NCBI GenBank assembly: GCA_903911825.1
Contig: CAIWFB010000324.1
Span: forward strand, 1-42,077
Length of the DNA: 42,077 bases
Source: an uncultured Verrucomicrobia subdivision 3 bacterium
GTDB taxonomy: Bacteria > Verrucomicrobiota > Verrucomicrobiia > Limisphaerales > UBA11358
Direction: 5' to 3'
Shown here: positions 1 through 8,343 of the stretch, in pieces
How the letters are laid out: every line of letters begins with the position of its first letter
How positions within the stretch are numbered: position 1 is the stretch's first letter
Position numbers and translations under genes: made by a program
The notes under the pieces: generated by a model
What the model saw: only the letters and a program-made list of their open reading frames with translations
Told to the model about the DNA's origin: nothing
The model's database searches: none

Positions 1-61
1 ACTGGGAATGGACAAAGAAACAACGAAACCATAAAATCAAACCAATGCTCGGACTAACAAA

Positions 62-172
62 TCAGTGGTCCAGAAAAGCGAACCCTCTCACGCGCGCAAA
101 ATATTTCAGCGATAACTCTTCGTCATCCACGTAGAGAATGGCGAATTTTTTGTAGTTGTAAGCGTTATCCAT
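62..172 (-). pseudogene. Truncated response-regulator receiver domain
   Basis: Starting at the ATG at 172, ten bases after the histidine kinase stop, the minus strand encodes 36 residues. They begin with a textbook receiver-domain first strand, FAILYVDDEELSLKYFAR, which carries the acidic pair (VDDEE) of CheY-like domains. After about residue 26 the similarity stops and a TGA follows at 62-64. The phosphoacceptor aspartate and the conserved lysine expected further on are absent, and bases 1-61 do not continue the fold in any frame I can read. The position directly behind a kinase gene suggests the cognate regulator. It is either a genuinely broken gene or an artefact of the sequence edge. Confidence 0.6.
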
Positions 173-181
173 GAGGTGACA

Positions 182-1555
182 TCAGTTGTTCGCCGGCAGA
201 TTTTCGGCGGCGGGAAATTCCAGTGTGAACTCGCAAAATTTCCCCGGCTCGGTGCGGACCGAAATTTTCCCCTTGGCGCTCACCACGAAACGGTAGCACA
301 GCGTCAATCCCAACCCCATGCCCGCGCCCACGTCTTTGGTGGTGAAAAACGGATCGTAAATCTTGTCCAGGTGTTCGGCGGCGATGCCGGGGCCGTTGTC
401 GTAAACGGTGAGAAACGTCACCCCGTTTTCCATTCGGCCGGAAATACGAATCGTGGGCTTTTCGTCGGTGAAGGTTTTGGTTTTCAGCGCATCCAGTGAG
501 TTTTGGAGCATCAAGCTCAAGGTGTTGATCAATTTATCCTTGTTCGCCCAGATCGTCAGATTCGCCGGCAAATCTTGCTGAAATTCGACGCCGTCTATTT
601 GCTCTTTGCTCAAAAAGCGCAGTTCATCCGCCACCGCTTCACTCAGTGAGATGCGGTCACTTTGTTCGGTGTCAGGATTGGTGAACGTCCGTAGACCGGA
701 GACGATTTTCTTCACGCGATCCACACCGGCTTCGACATCGTGCAAAATCTCGGCGTAATCCGCCTGCTGTTCCGGCGCGAGATATTTCCCCTTCTTGCGC
801 AAAGTAAATAAACCCGTCGTTGCAAAGTTCAGCGGATTGTTGATCTCGTGAATCATCCCCGCGCTCATGCGGCCCAGCGACGCTAGCTTCTCGGATTGGA
901 TGAGTTGGGCTTCGTTCGCCTTCAATTGCTCGAGGCTGATTTCGAGAGCGGTGCGGCTCTTGTCCAATTCCTGACGCAGCACAAATTCCGTGAAGCGTTG
1001 GCGCACTTGAAAATAAGTGCCCGCCACCACGATGATATCCATCAGCGCGATGAAGTAGTAATTCGTGAACAGTTCTTTGGTGGGTGGATAAATTCCGGCG
1101 TATAACCCCGCGCTGGTATACATCAACAGAACCAAAATGACGGCCAAGATACTTTCGCGCAGCGTCCAATGAAGCACTGCACCGACGGCCAGCAAAACGA
1201 GATTCAAAGCCATGTAGTAGCTGGATTCAAACCCATCGGAAACGGCGATCATGCCAGACAGAAAAATGGCAGGCAGGAGCGGCACGACTTCGCCGAGCCA
1301 GGAAAGATTCTGCTGGCCGCGCTTCGTGAAGAGCAGCGCCCAGATGATCAACGCGGTGGCGGAGCAGACCAGGCGCAACGCGAAAAATTCCCACAACATG
1401 CCGTGGTAAACAAAATAATCCACGGTGCTGCCCAGCGGCATGAGCGTGACGACGAGCGCGCAACCCACTTTGGTGTGATGCAGGCGTTGCTCCGCTTCGT
1501 AAGCCTTGAACGCGGCTACGGTATCGGCATTGACGTTGGCGAGAGCTTTATTCAC
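182..1555 (-). CDS. Six-helix membrane sensor histidine kinase
   Basis: A 457-residue two-component sensor kinase with a GTG start. Roughly six hydrophobic segments fill residues 27-185, with almost no periplasmic loop. A short coiled coil (about 190-225) leads into the dimerisation domain, with phosphoacceptor His236 in the motif MIHEINNPLNFA. The ATPase domain shows the N box (QNSLDALK, about 351), G1 (DNGPGI, 386), F box (DPFFTTK, 401) and G2 (GAGMGLGL, 411), so it should be active. A membrane-embedded sensor without a large extracellular domain is the layout of PhcS, LqsS and CqsS, which sense small lipid-like signals; that comparison is inference. Its start overlaps the methyltransferase gene by 8 bases, implying co-translation, and a broken receiver gene follows. 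The ligand is unknown. Confidence 0.9.
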   Translation of the reverse strand: MNKALANVNADTVAAFKAYEAEQRLHHTKVGCALVVTLMPLGSTVDYFVYHGMLWEFFALRLVCSATALIIWALLFTKRGQQNLSWLGEVVPLLPAIFLSGMIAVSDGFESSYYMALNLVLLAVGAVLHWTLRESILAVILVLLMYTSAGLYAGIYPPTKELFTNYYFIALMDIIVVAGTYFQVRQRFTEFVLRQELDKSRTALEISLEQLKANEAQLIQSEKLASLGRMSAGMIHEINNPLNFATTGLFTLRKKGKYLAPEQQADYAEILHDVEAGVDRVKKIVSGLRTFTNPDTEQSDRISLSEAVADELRFLSKEQIDGVEFQQDLPANLTIWANKDKLINTLSLMLQNSLDALKTKTFTDEKPTIRISGRMENGVTFLTVYDNGPGIAAEHLDKIYDPFFTTKDVGAGMGLGLTLCYRFVVSAKGKISVRTEPGKFCEFTLEFPAAENLPANN

Positions 1556-3053
1556 GTTCCGGTTTTTGCGCTTCGAAATAGATGTTCACGCCGGTTGGGT
1601 CGGATTTGACCCCGCACCAATCTTCGGGAGCGGCGTCTGGTTTTAGTGTCATCAAATCCGTAGCGCGGCGATAAAACAAATGCCATTCCATGATGTGGTC
1701 CATCGTGATCCGGCGGGGATTGTAAACGTCCACATTCGTGATGACCAGTGTGCCGCTCGGTCTAAGCCAGTCGTAAAAAATGCCGTTCAGCCGACGACAA
1801 ACGCTGTCGCTCAAGTAGTCATACAAACCTGCGCAATAAACCAAATCATACTCACCCGTGATGGCGCCGTCTTTTCCGCGACTGGCATCTTTCACGATTT
1901 GCTGCACCGATTTTTTGACGAAAGTGAATTGGGTGCGGTGGGCGAATTTGCTTTGCGCCGTGGTCACGATGGCGCGGCAATGGGCCAAGCTTTCTTCGCT
2001 GAAATCCAGCAAGGTGAACTCGACGTTGTCCGCCAGCGAACTTTCCTGCATGAACCGCTGCACTTCGTGAACCGGGCCGCAACCGATATTCAGGATGCGG
2101 GCGGGGCGACCTTGATTCATGGCGCGCAACGTCGCGGCTTCGAGATAGCGCACGAGACTTTTGATGCGATTACGATGTGCCTCGGCGGGCGGCTGTTGCA
2201 CGAACCAGAGATTGATGAGCTTGGCGTAGAGCGACGCGCCTTCCAACGGGTCGCGCAGCATCATGTTCACCATTTCGTAATCACCGGCATAGCCCAGCGG
2301 CTTGGTGAAACAGCGATAGAGAAACGGCGAACACAACAGCAGCGGATGCAACTGCCGACGCGCGAAGGCTTGATGCGCGGGCAAGCGGTCGGGCTCGATG
2401 ACGCGCAGACAATTCTCAAATTTCTCAAACAGATTCGTCAGCAGCGGCAAGATTTGCGGGCTGAGTTCGCCAGCAATTTTCTGCTCCAGAGCCGGGCGCT
2501 CCACGGCGGAGGCGGCGCGGATGCCGAGCTCCACTTGCTCTAGCCACAGGCGCAGATCCGTGAGAAACGATTGCATGTCGCCGACGATGACTTTGAACTC
2601 TGCGCCGATCTGATACAGCTTCTGCCATTCGCCGAGAAAGTTTTTGAATTCTTGCGCCACTTGGCCAGCGGCGGGTGGTTTGGTGAAATCCAAACCGGTC
2701 CAATTCGCTTCATCCAGCGAAGCGTCGCACACGGTGGTGGCGCCGGCTTCCATCAGATTGCTGACTACGGCGCGGCCAGAATAAACGGTGCGTTCCTGAA
2801 AAATGATTTTGAAATTTTCCAGCGTCTCCGTCAGGCGCGGCGCGAGGCTGGAGTTATAAAGTTCCAGCACCACCGTGTGTCGGTTCAAGTGCAGCGGCGT
2901 GCCGCGCACGGTGAGGCCGTCAGCGGATAGGAAAATGACTTGGGTTTCCGCGAGGGGTAGCGCCGACGCAGGCCGCGGCTTAGTCGTCGGGTTGGCAGTT
3001 CCCTCCGCGCCTTGGCCGTGGTTAGGTTTGTAGCTGGTAACCACCGGACTCAT
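1548..3053 (-). CDS. SAM-dependent methyltransferase, 3-OH-palmitate methyl ester (PhcB-like) family
   Basis: A 501-residue two-part protein. Residues about 37-120 form a beta-rich, PilZ-like region (HLNRHTVVLELYNSS). The middle carries the family signature KPLGYAGDYEMVN (251-263). The C-terminal half is a Rossmann-type methyltransferase: motif I ILNIGCGP (321-328), acidic residue Asp350 ending strand 2, and YDLVYCAGLYDYL (402-414). These features, including the MEWHLFYR stretch, match proteins annotated as extracellular-factor (3-hydroxypalmitic acid methyl ester) biosynthesis proteins, whose prototype PhcB makes a quorum signal in Ralstonia. The assignment rests on recognised motifs, and the substrate here is not proven. 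The gene lies between a FadL channel (51 bases upstream) and a histidine kinase (8-base overlap), which fits production and sensing of a fatty-acid-derived signal. Confidence 0.8.
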   Translation of the reverse strand: MSPVVTSYKPNHGQGAEGTANPTTKPRPASALPLAETQVIFLSADGLTVRGTPLHLNRHTVVLELYNSSLAPRLTETLENFKIIFQERTVYSGRAVVSNLMEAGATTVCDASLDEANWTGLDFTKPPAAGQVAQEFKNFLGEWQKLYQIGAEFKVIVGDMQSFLTDLRLWLEQVELGIRAASAVERPALEQKIAGELSPQILPLLTNLFEKFENCLRVIEPDRLPAHQAFARRQLHPLLLCSPFLYRCFTKPLGYAGDYEMVNMMLRDPLEGASLYAKLINLWFVQQPPAEAHRNRIKSLVRYLEAATLRAMNQGRPARILNIGCGPVHEVQRFMQESSLADNVEFTLLDFSEESLAHCRAIVTTAQSKFAHRTQFTFVKKSVQQIVKDASRGKDGAITGEYDLVYCAGLYDYLSDSVCRRLNGIFYDWLRPSGTLVITNVDVYNPRRITMDHIMEWHLFYRRATDLMTLKPDAAPEDWCGVKSDPTGVNIYFEAQKPERE

Positions 3054-3104
3054 TCGCGGTGAGGATGGAATATCCCGTCCGCCAAAACAACGCGTTTGTT
3101 GCGT

Positions 3105-4373
3105 TCAGAAGCGCAAGCCGCACGTCACAAAAATGGCGTGGCTGATGAATTCATAAGTGCCATCCGCCGTTTGCCCAGCGAATTGCCCCGGCGTGGACGA
3201 CGGCGTGCTCCCCGTTACGGTGTGCGGCGGGCCGTAACCAAATTGATAGGCGATATCGAGGCTGTAGCGTTTACCGGTGAAGCCCGTGCCAATGCTGATG
3301 AAATGCCGGTCCAGATCCGCAGCGAGCGGCGAGTAATACGCATCGGGCACGGAATTTTGGTCAAACACATAGCCCGCGCTGACGTGCCAGCCGTTGTCGA
3401 AATAGCGTGTCACGCCCAGTGAATACATCCAGCTCGCGCGCCAATTCAGCGTCACGGGAATGTTTTGTTGAATGCCCGAGGGCGGCGCGGGATTTTGGTA
3501 GATGGTGGTTTTGCCCACGCTGCTCCAATCCGTGAAGTCCGCATCTGCTTCAATATTCCATTTTGGCGTGGGCCGATACGAAATGCCGAAAGTGGTCGTC
3601 AGTGGAAACGTTAAAGCCATTTTGGCCGAGCGCGAGCCGGGCGGAAAGGCACCTTCCTCGACGAAGTCCGTGTTGCCGCTGAACGTGAAATCATTGGCCC
3701 CGCGCATCGTCGCGCCGAACGATAATTTTTCAATGGGCTGCCACAAGAGGCCAGCGTTGTAGCCCACGCTGAAGCCGTCGCCGTGAAAGGTAAAATTATT
3801 CGGCGGGTTGACCCCTTTCAAAATTCCCTGTTTCAGCAACATCCGCGCGTAGTCCACGCTCACGCCCGCACCGAGGGAAAGCGTGTCGGTCAATTTCACG
3901 GCCACCACCGGACTGAAGCGCAAATAGGTGAGCGAACTGCGTTTCGCCACGGAACGAAACCGCGTGTCGTCCGGCCAACTGATCGCGCCGCCGTAAGGCG
4001 CGTAAAGTCCCACGCCGAAGCTCACGGGAATTGCTTTCAACGTATGCGTCGCAAAAAATTGCGGCACGGCGGCGTAATTTTTGGCGATGCCGTAGGTGTT
4101 ACCGCTGTTGGGTTGACCTTCCGGCGGACGAAAGCCGGGTTGCAGATTGATGCCGTAGATCCCGCTGCGCACGGTGGTGTTGGTCAGTTGCGTGATGCCC
4201 GCCGGGTTGTAGTAAACAGCCGAGGCGTTGTCGGCGGTGGCCACAAACGCTTCGCCGCGTGCTGTCGCTGCCGCGTCTTGATCGGCCAAGCGAAAGCCGT
4301 TGGCCGCCGCTGTTCCGACCGTGAGGGCCAGCAGCAGTGCGGCGAGGAATGGAATTGTCTGCGGTTGCTTCAT
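3105..4373 (-). CDS. OmpP1/FadL-family outer-membrane hydrophobic-compound channel
   Basis: A 422-residue outer-membrane beta-barrel. A signal peptide (MKQPQTIPFLAALLLALTVG, cleaved after TAAA or nearby) precedes the FadL hatch start NGFRLADQDAAATARGEAFV and the family motif VYYNPAGIT (residues about 54-62). The remainder alternates short polar and aromatic strands and ends in CGLRF, the C-terminal aromatic residue needed for barrel assembly. FadL proteins pass long-chain fatty acids and other hydrophobic molecules through the outer membrane by lateral diffusion; in Sinorhizobium a FadL protein also admits long-chain acyl-homoserine lactones. It is the first gene of the minus-strand cluster with the methyltransferase and kinase, so carriage of a lipid signal is a reasonable inference; general fatty-acid uptake is the alternative. 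Confidence 0.9.
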   Translation of the reverse strand: MKQPQTIPFLAALLLALTVGTAAANGFRLADQDAAATARGEAFVATADNASAVYYNPAGITQLTNTTVRSGIYGINLQPGFRPPEGQPNSGNTYGIAKNYAAVPQFFATHTLKAIPVSFGVGLYAPYGGAISWPDDTRFRSVAKRSSLTYLRFSPVVAVKLTDTLSLGAGVSVDYARMLLKQGILKGVNPPNNFTFHGDGFSVGYNAGLLWQPIEKLSFGATMRGANDFTFSGNTDFVEEGAFPPGSRSAKMALTFPLTTTFGISYRPTPKWNIEADADFTDWSSVGKTTIYQNPAPPSGIQQNIPVTLNWRASWMYSLGVTRYFDNGWHVSAGYVFDQNSVPDAYYSPLAADLDRHFISIGTGFTGKRYSLDIAYQFGYGPPHTVTGSTPSSTPGQFAGQTADGTYEFISHAIFVTCGLRF

Positions 4374-4491
4374 GGATGTTTTATCCTGACTGCGCCCAGA
4401 GATTAACCATCGTCTCGCAGCGTGTCAGCAAATTCTCGGCGGCGGGCGGGTCTCAACTTTACAAACCATCGCGCTGGGCTAAAGTGGCACG

Positions 4492-5606
4492 GTGAAAGGC
4501 TTTTTCAGATTCACAACGGTGGTTTTTGTCGCGTTCGCTGGTCTGGCGCACGCGGGGTTTTCTTCGCTCTACGTTTTTGGCGATGGCACTTCGGCGACGA
4601 CTAATTTTTTTCTTTCCGCCAATTACTACGGCGGGACGCGCTATTCCAACGGCCGCTGCTGGGTCGAGGTGCTGGCGCAGCGGCAGGGCTAGGCGCTACC
4701 TCGTTGACCAGCACCAATTGGAGTTACTCGACGAATAACCGTTCGTTTTACGGGCATTATAGTTATTTGCTGGTCACTAATGTTAACAACTTCGTGGCGC
4801 CGCCAAACGCTTCGAATTGTCTCTTCATCGTCTGGGTCGCCAATGCTGATTTCGTGGAAGACATCGGCAATCTTGGTGGCAGTATTCCGGGCAATTTGGC
4901 GGCGTGGACTAATTCGATCAATCAACACATCACGAATCATTTCCGAGCCATCACCAATCTGTATGCCAAAGGGATGCGCACGCTTATTGCCCCCAATGCG
5001 GTTGACCTCACTAAAACTCCCCAATACAACAGCTACACGCCGTCGGGCCGGGCCTTCATTCGTCAGCGCATCGTTGAATTCAACAACGCCTATTCGAACC
5101 GGCTCAATCAAATCAAAGTCAGTAGTCCGGCGTTGAAGATTTATACGCCTGATGTTTTTGCCTTGCTAGATGACGTCGAAGCGAATGCCGGCCAATACGG
5201 TCTGACCAATGTGCTCGATAATACGACCAATATCACAAGCGCGCTGGAAAACGCCGCTCTGTCACCGTGGGCCATCAACGGGCCTGGCACGAATTACGTC
5301 TGGTGGGGGCCCATTGCTCCCTCCGCTCGCTTTCACGCCGTCATTGCCGACACGGTGCAACAAATGATTTCGCCCGTGGATGTGGGCGGTTTGGTGCCCG
5401 TGAATACCAGCAACCAGTTGCAATTGGTCAACGCGCCGGTAGGGATGAATGGCCAAGTCCTATTCGCCACCAATCTGGCGGCGGCTACTTGGCTGACGAA
5501 TTCCACTTTCAGCACGCTGACGGTGACGCAGTCCGTCTTCGTGAATGCCACCAACTCCCAGCGTTTTTATCGCCTGAAGTTTCCGTGGCAGTGGACTTGG
5601 CCGTGA
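4492..5606 (+). pseudogene. Frameshifted SGNH/GDSL-like secreted protein lacking catalytic residues
   Basis: A GTG start at 4492 opens a signal peptide (cut after LAHA, residue 21) and the SGNH block I region LYVFGDGTSATT. The frame ends at a TAG at 4690. The continuation, GATSLTSTNWSYSTNN onward, is one base out of register from about 4689, and one missing C in GGC(C)TAGG would restore a single protein of about 371 residues. All three expected catalytic positions differ from the family: the nucleophile serine of GDS is Gly (4585-4587), and in the C-terminal W-D-x-x-H-P block the Asp is Gly (5307-5309) and the His is Ala (5316-5318). The C-terminus carries the beta module ending FYRLKFPWQWTWP. 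It is a dead enzyme, a decayed gene or a binding protein; a sequencing error could explain the frameshift but not the substitutions. Confidence 0.75.
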
Positions 5607-5610
5607 CAGC

Positions 5611-6663
5611 TTACGCCGCTTTCGCCAGCGTCTCGTAACCCCAACGCAACATGCGTTCGGTGGTTTCCCAGCCCACGCAGGAATCTGTGATGCTCACACC
5701 GTAGCGGAGTTCGTTCAGCGCTTTGGGAATCGGCTGATTACCTTCGCTCAAGTGACTTTCCACCATCAGGCCGATGAGCGACTTCGTGCCGCCGACCCGT
5801 TGTTCGATGACGCTGCGCCAGACTTCTTCCTGCTTGGCGAATTTCTTTTCCGAATTCGCGTGGCTGCAATCCACCATGAGCACCGGCGGCAATTTTTCCG
5901 ACGCCAACTTGCCTTCCGCCGTCTGGATGCTCGCGGCGTCGTAATTCGTCATCGCGCGGCCGCCGCGGAGGACGACGTGCGCGTTCGGGTTGCCGTTCGT
6001 GCGGACGATGCTCGTCACGCCTTCTTCGTTCACGCCGAGAAAACTGTGGGAATTGCGCGTGGCGCCCATGGCATCAATGGCCACTTGCAAGCTGCCGTCC
6101 GTGCTGTTCTTCAAGCCCACGGGCATGGAGAGACCGCTGGCCATCTCGCGATGCGTCTGCGATTCCGTGGTGCGCGCGCCGATGGCCGCCCAACTGATGA
6201 GGTCCGCGATGTATTGCGGCACGATGGGATCGAGAAATTCCGTGGCCGCCGGCAAGCCGAGGGCATTGATTTGCAGCAATAATTTCCGCGCCGTTTTCAA
6301 GCCCGCTTCGATGTCCTGCGAACCGTCCAGATGCGGGTCGTTGATCAAGCCCTTCCAGCCGATGGTGGTGCGGGGTTTCTCAAAATAGACGCGCATGACG
6401 ATTTCCAAGCGGTCTGAAAATTCCTTTTGCAGCTTGCTCAAGCGTTGGGCGTATTCCAAAGCGCTCTTTTCATCGTGAATGGAGCACGGCCCCACCACCA
6501 CGAGCAAGCGCGGGTCTTGTTGGTTCAAGATCCGGATGATGCGCTCCCGGGCTTCCGCCACGGTGGCATTCACCGCCTCGCTCACCGGCGCGATCGCCTT
6601 GATGGCGCGCGGCGAGAGCAAAGGCACAATTTCTTTAACGTGTAAATCCTGCGTCCGATACAT
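5611..6663 (-). CDS. aroG: 3-deoxy-7-phosphoheptulonate synthase (DAHP synthase, class I alpha)
   Basis: A 350-residue enzyme condensing phosphoenolpyruvate with erythrose 4-phosphate, the first step of aromatic amino-acid synthesis. It aligns from end to end with E. coli AroG as I know it: [67 protein letters not shown] and [11 protein letters not shown], including the metal-binding Cys, His and Glu regions. The ATG at 6663 ([12 protein letters not shown]) was chosen because it matches the family N-terminus; an upstream TTG at 6684 would add only seven residues. The aroF, aroG and aroH isozymes, which differ in feedback control, cannot be told apart here. It is convergent with the SGNH-like gene, 4 bases away, leaving no room for a separate terminator. 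Confidence 0.95.
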   Translation of the reverse strand: MYRTQDLHVKEIVPLLSPRAIKAIAPVSEAVNATVAEARERIIRILNQQDPRLLVVVGPCSIHDEKSALEYAQRLSKLQKEFSDRLEIVMRVYFEKPRTTIGWKGLINDPHLDGSQDIEAGLKTARKLLLQINALGLPAATEFLDPIVPQYIADLISWAAIGARTTESQTHREMASGLSMPVGLKNSTDGSLQVAIDAMGATRNSHSFLGVNEEGVTSIVRTNGNPNAHVVLRGGRAMTNYDAASIQTAEGKLASEKLPPVLMVDCSHANSEKKFAKQEEVWRSVIEQRVGGTKSLIGLMVESHLSEGNQPIPKALNELRYGVSITDSCVGWETTERMLRWGYETLAKAA

Positions 6664-6672
6664 AGTCGGTTC

Positions 6673-6678
6673 AGTATA
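6673..6678 (-). promoter_or_regulatory. Possible -10 box for the DAHP synthase gene
   Basis: On the minus strand TATACT lies 9 bases before the ATG at 6663. If used, transcription would begin within a few bases of the start codon, giving a nearly leaderless message, consistent with the absence of a Shine-Dalgarno site. The -35 region (about CTTTCC) is poor, so this is weak. Confidence 0.3.
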
Positions 6679-6821
6679 GGGCAAAAAACGGGCGCGGAAA
6701 GCCGAAAGCTTGAAGGCACCAGCAGCCGAGGGATTGCCGGAAGGGGATAAGCAGGGTTATTCATGAACTAAACCGCGCCAGGGTTGGGACTGAAACCTTA
6801 TTGAGCAGCCAGAAGGAAATT

Positions 6822-7658
6822 TCAATCCGGGTCAATCCGCACGGGAATCCAGTCAATTTCCAATTTTTCGGCCTGACAAAAGTCGTAAAACCGTTTGGAC
6901 GCAACGAAGGTTCCCGCCTTGCCGCCATTTGGCTCATGGGTCCGCGCCAAGTCAAACGGTCCGAGCTTAGCCAAATCACTGCTTCGGTAGCGCATTTCAG
7001 CAGGCGTAAAACCGTCTTTCACAATGCAGGCATGGCTTTTCCCATCTTCATAAAGACCGCCAATTCCATCAATCAAATGCAACCCCGGAGACAATCGCGG
7101 CATCCGCAAGTTGGTGACTAATTCCCAATACTGCTCGCGAACTTGTTTGGCCTTATGCCCCATTACCTTCGCCGGGAAAAACTGGATTCCCTTCAGGTCG
7201 GCTTGCTCCATGAGAAGTTTGATGGAGTGGGTGACGGCGTAGGTGGTTTTCCCCGGTTCATGAACCCAGCCTAGTTGCGGCGGTTGCCCCTCAAAATCCG
7301 AAGTGACGATCAATAGGCCATCAGATGTCCGTCGCTTAACTGTTTCCAGTGAAATTTTGGCAACAGGTTCAAATAGGTTAACCAAACCAAAATCAATACT
7401 TTCATAGATGCGTTCTTTTTCTAGCCTAAACCTGTAACCATTCTGACTCTCGTTTTCACTTTCGTCAGATAGTCGCGGAAAGAGCCCAAAGTCTTTTAGG
7501 CATTTTAAGATCTTGCTCAAACGCTCATCATTTTCATTGAGAATACAATGGAAACTCCGCCCTCTGTCGCCTTCTGGATAAATTTTGAGAAGGGTTTTAA
7601 GTGCCTTTTGTTCCAAGTGAACCTTTGGAATCAATCCAACATGAACTTGTATTCTCAT
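6822..7658 (-). CDS. Hypothetical protein, possibly immunity-like
   Basis: A 278-residue soluble protein without signal peptide or membrane segment. I chose the ATG at 7658 (MRIQVHVGLIPK) because AAAGGAA precedes it at good spacing; an in-frame ATG at 7685 with GAGGG further upstream is the alternative. The C-terminal third (DLARTHEPNGGKAGTFVASKR, then FYDFCQAEKLEIDWIPVRID) loosely resembles Imm11 and double-CXXCG immunity-like proteins found near toxins in myxobacteria, but the CXXCG pairs are missing and no toxin gene is adjacent. Local base composition is more A/T-rich than the neighbours, with many Ser, Asn and Glu codons, which could mean recent acquisition. No function is assigned. Confidence 0.65.
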   Translation of the reverse strand: MRIQVHVGLIPKVHLEQKALKTLLKIYPEGDRGRSFHCILNENDERLSKILKCLKDFGLFPRLSDESENESQNGYRFRLEKERIYESIDFGLVNLFEPVAKISLETVKRRTSDGLLIVTSDFEGQPPQLGWVHEPGKTTYAVTHSIKLLMEQADLKGIQFFPAKVMGHKAKQVREQYWELVTNLRMPRLSPGLHLIDGIGGLYEDGKSHACIVKDGFTPAEMRYRSSDLAKLGPFDLARTHEPNGGKAGTFVASKRFYDFCQAEKLEIDWIPVRIDPD

Positions 7659-7826
7659 TATTGAATTCCTTTCGTTGCTAACCATTTTTAGTCAACCCTC
7701 AAAGGGCTGGTCGTGGCGCCGATTTAACCACCCAGAAAACGGGCGTCAAGACTGGGCCTGACCTCTTTTGATCTGCGGGTAAAACCAAGCGGGAATATCC
7801 AGCGGACCAACCAAGGACTTAACGCC

Positions 7827-7903
7827 GGTAGGGCGGGCAGTCCGCTGCCCGCCGGACGCGTAGGTTGCTAACCGCCGGCGCGCACGGAGTGACGCGCCCT
7901 ACC
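7827..7903. repeat. Palindromic intergenic element with GGTAGGGCG ends
   Basis: The element is bounded by GGTAGGGCG (7827-7835) and its exact reverse complement CGCCCTACC (7895-7903). Inside, the left half forms a 9-bp hairpin, GGCGGGCAG / CTGCCCGCC with a TCCG loop (7832-7853). The right half can pair GGCGCG with CGCGCC. It looks like a REP or MITE-type dispersed repeat. The rest of the gene-free stretch (7659-8009) shows nothing I recognise. Confidence 0.65.
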
Positions 7904-8009
7904 AAGCCTGGTTGGCCATCCAGATAATAGCGTAAAACCCGGGCCAGACTCCCCCTTCCCAGTCAAAATCTCCATAAACCCACATTTTCGCCACTTTTTT
8001 GGCTTTTTA

Positions 8010-8234
8010 ATGCGGTTTGGTCGTGAGCTTAGCCGTTCCGATGCTGAGGTTAGGCGTTTAGGTCACGAGCTTAACCGCTATCCTGTTGAGGTTAGCCGCT
8101 TCGGTCATCAGCTTAACCGTTACGCTTATCAGCCAAACGGCTTGGCTCGTGAGCTTAGCGGCTTTGGTCGCGAGCGGAACGGCTCTGGGGTTGAGCCTAG
8201 CCGTTGGTGGGTTGAGCGGAGGAGTTCCGGTCGG
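8010..8234 (+). repeat. Degenerate 21-bp tandem array encoding heptads
   Basis: Ten consecutive 21-base units run from 8025 to 8234 with no length change, preceded by a partial unit (8010-8024). Most units begin GAG followed by CTT or GTT, then AGC or AAC, then CGT, CGC or GGC. Units 1-4 read GAGCTTAGCCGTT, GAGGTTAGGCGTT, GAGCTTAACCGCT and GAGGTTAGCCGCT over their first 13 bases. In the frame of the ATG at 8010 each unit gives a heptad of the form E-[LV]-[SN]-R-x-x-x. Units diverge but keep the 21-base period, so the array is old or constrained. Confidence 0.85.
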
Positions 8235-8270
8235 GCACTTGACAGTTTGGCAGTGGCGTGGAAGAGGTAA
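8010..8270 (+). CDS. Possible 86-residue heptad-repeat protein
   Basis: An ATG at 8010 opens exactly in phase with the 21-bp array and reads through it to a TAA at 8268-8270. The product would be ten heptads rich in Glu, Arg, Asn and Gly with a short unrelated tail. There is no Shine-Dalgarno site (the upstream bases are TTTTTTGGCTTTTTA), and the heptads lack the hydrophobic a/d pattern of a stable coiled coil. The array may instead act as DNA or as RNA leader for the gene at 8344. I cannot decide whether it is translated. Confidence 0.25.
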   Translation: MRFGRELSRSDAEVRRLGHELNRYPVEVSRFGHQLNRYAYQPNGLARELSGFGRERNGSGVEPSRWWVERRSSGRALDSLAVAWKR

Positions 8271-8289
8271 ACCGTCGGCTCGTGGCGGG

Positions 8290-8306
8290 GGAAACCAGAG
8301 GTTTCC
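8290..8306 (+). promoter_or_regulatory. Leader hairpin upstream of the 120-residue gene
   Basis: GGAAACC and GGTTTCC form a perfect 7-bp stem around an AGA loop, 37 bases before the ATG at 8344. There is no U-run, so it is not a terminator; it may affect message stability or translation. Confidence 0.35.
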
Positions 8307-8343
8307 GCGCCCGGCTCAAACTGAAACTAAACGAATCAATACT

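Noticed and set aside
1680-2543. Long plus-strand frame opposite the methyltransferase gene
   Set aside because: It has no family resemblance or start signal and lies wholly antisense to a well-supported gene; high GC makes such frames common.
8010-8234. CRISPR array
   Set aside because: The 21-bp units are contiguous and all related; there are no unique spacers alternating with constant repeats.
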